Part shown: in pieces, positions 62,016 to 62,127 of the stretch
How positions within the stretch are numbered: the first letter of the stretch is position 1
How the letters are laid out: the number at the start of each line of letters is the position of its first letter
Source of the DNA: Limnochordaceae bacterium
GTDB lineage: Bacteria; Bacillota; Limnochordia; Limnochordales; DUMU01
Assembly: GCA_014896305.1 (NCBI GenBank)
Contig: JADBKQ010000012.1
Span: 1-62,127, forward strand
Direction of reading: 5' to 3'
Length of the DNA stretch: 62,127 bases
Notes under the pieces: generated by a model
The model's database searches: none
What the model was told of the DNA's origin: nothing
Seen by the model: only the letters and a program-made list of their open reading frames with translations
Made by a program: the position numbers and the translations under genes

Positions 62016-62127
62016 TTGAGCCCCGAGGAGTTTGTCACATACCTATATCCAGCTGCTCGGCAGGTAGAGCAAGAAACGGGCATCCCGGCCGCGGCCATAC
62101 TCGCCCAAGTGGCCCTGGAAACCACCT
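62016..62127 (+). CDS. Glucosaminidase-like protein, N-terminal end (partial)
   Basis: TTG 62016, 7 bp after AGGGGAGG, opens SPEEFVTYLYPAARQVEQET then GIPAAAILAQVALET, the first helices and catalytic Glu of GH73/FlgJ-type peptidoglycan N-acetylglucosaminidases. It runs off the window edge, so the domain structure cannot be seen. Confidence 0.8.
   Translation, partial: MSPEEFVTYLYPAARQVEQETGIPAAAILAQVALETT

Overview
The window is GC-rich, uses many GTG and TTG starts with strong AGGAGG-type ribosome binding sites, and carries Firmicutes (Bacillota) markers: a SCIFF ranthipeptide with its radical SAM maturase, the [FeFe]-hydrogenase maturases HydE/HydG/HydF with a TM1266-type regulator, a multi-LysM protein and an M-box Mg2+ riboswitch. 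It also encodes a signal-peptide beta-barrel protein ending in Trp and a lipid-A-disaccharide-synthase-related protein. This suggests a high-GC, possibly diderm Bacillota lineage (Limnochordia-like). That placement is inference.

Layout. (a) 1-3.3 kb: dTDP-rhamnose genes rfbD, rfbC, rfbA, perhaps with the end of rfbB at the left edge. (b) 4.2-10.1 kb: GNAT protein, DUF1848 protein, a damaged asparagine synthetase, a DedA membrane protein and a DinB-like protein. (c) 10.3-16.5 kb, minus strand: promoter, structured leader RNA with terminator, TM1266-type regulator, hydE, hydG, hydF, then a 5'-truncated ADP-ribosylglycohydrolase. No hydrogenase structural gene is present. (d) 16.8-25.8 kb: LpxB-related protein, WrbA, a lone sugar-binding protein and the beta-barrel protein, mixed with remnants (LemA twice, YcaQ-like, coiled-coil nuclease-like, alpha/beta hydrolase, GH27). 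(e) 25.8-42 kb: a glycan-use region with GH35 beta-galactosidase, two sugar-binding proteins, a GH42-like enzyme, a LacI regulator, a secreted protein interrupted by an IS4-type element, a large secreted glycosidase-like protein and an F5/8C-domain protein. No ABC permease or ATPase is visible. (f) 42-47 kb: FTR1-type iron permease diverging from an M-box-controlled MgtA-type ATPase. (g) 47-62 kb: ManC, SCIFF peptide and maturase, GH20 hexosaminidase, a large secreted protein, a minus-strand operon of opine-dehydrogenase-like protein, B12-binding protein and esterase, a four-LysM protein, and the start of a glucosaminidase.

The most unusual property runs across the window. Conserved enzymes repeatedly carry in-frame, low-complexity insertions of about 30 to 100 residues between conserved blocks (RfbD, HydE, HydF, LpxB-like, LacI, GH35, MgtA, ManC, SCIFF maturase, GH20, esterase, B12 protein, AsnB, GNAT). 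Short tandem arrays of similar character lie between genes (1.41-1.48 kb and 2.25-2.40 kb). Together with the many pseudogene fragments, this points to a genome that expands short repeats and tolerates them inside proteins.

All calls rest on reading the sequence and recalled family motifs. No database search was run.
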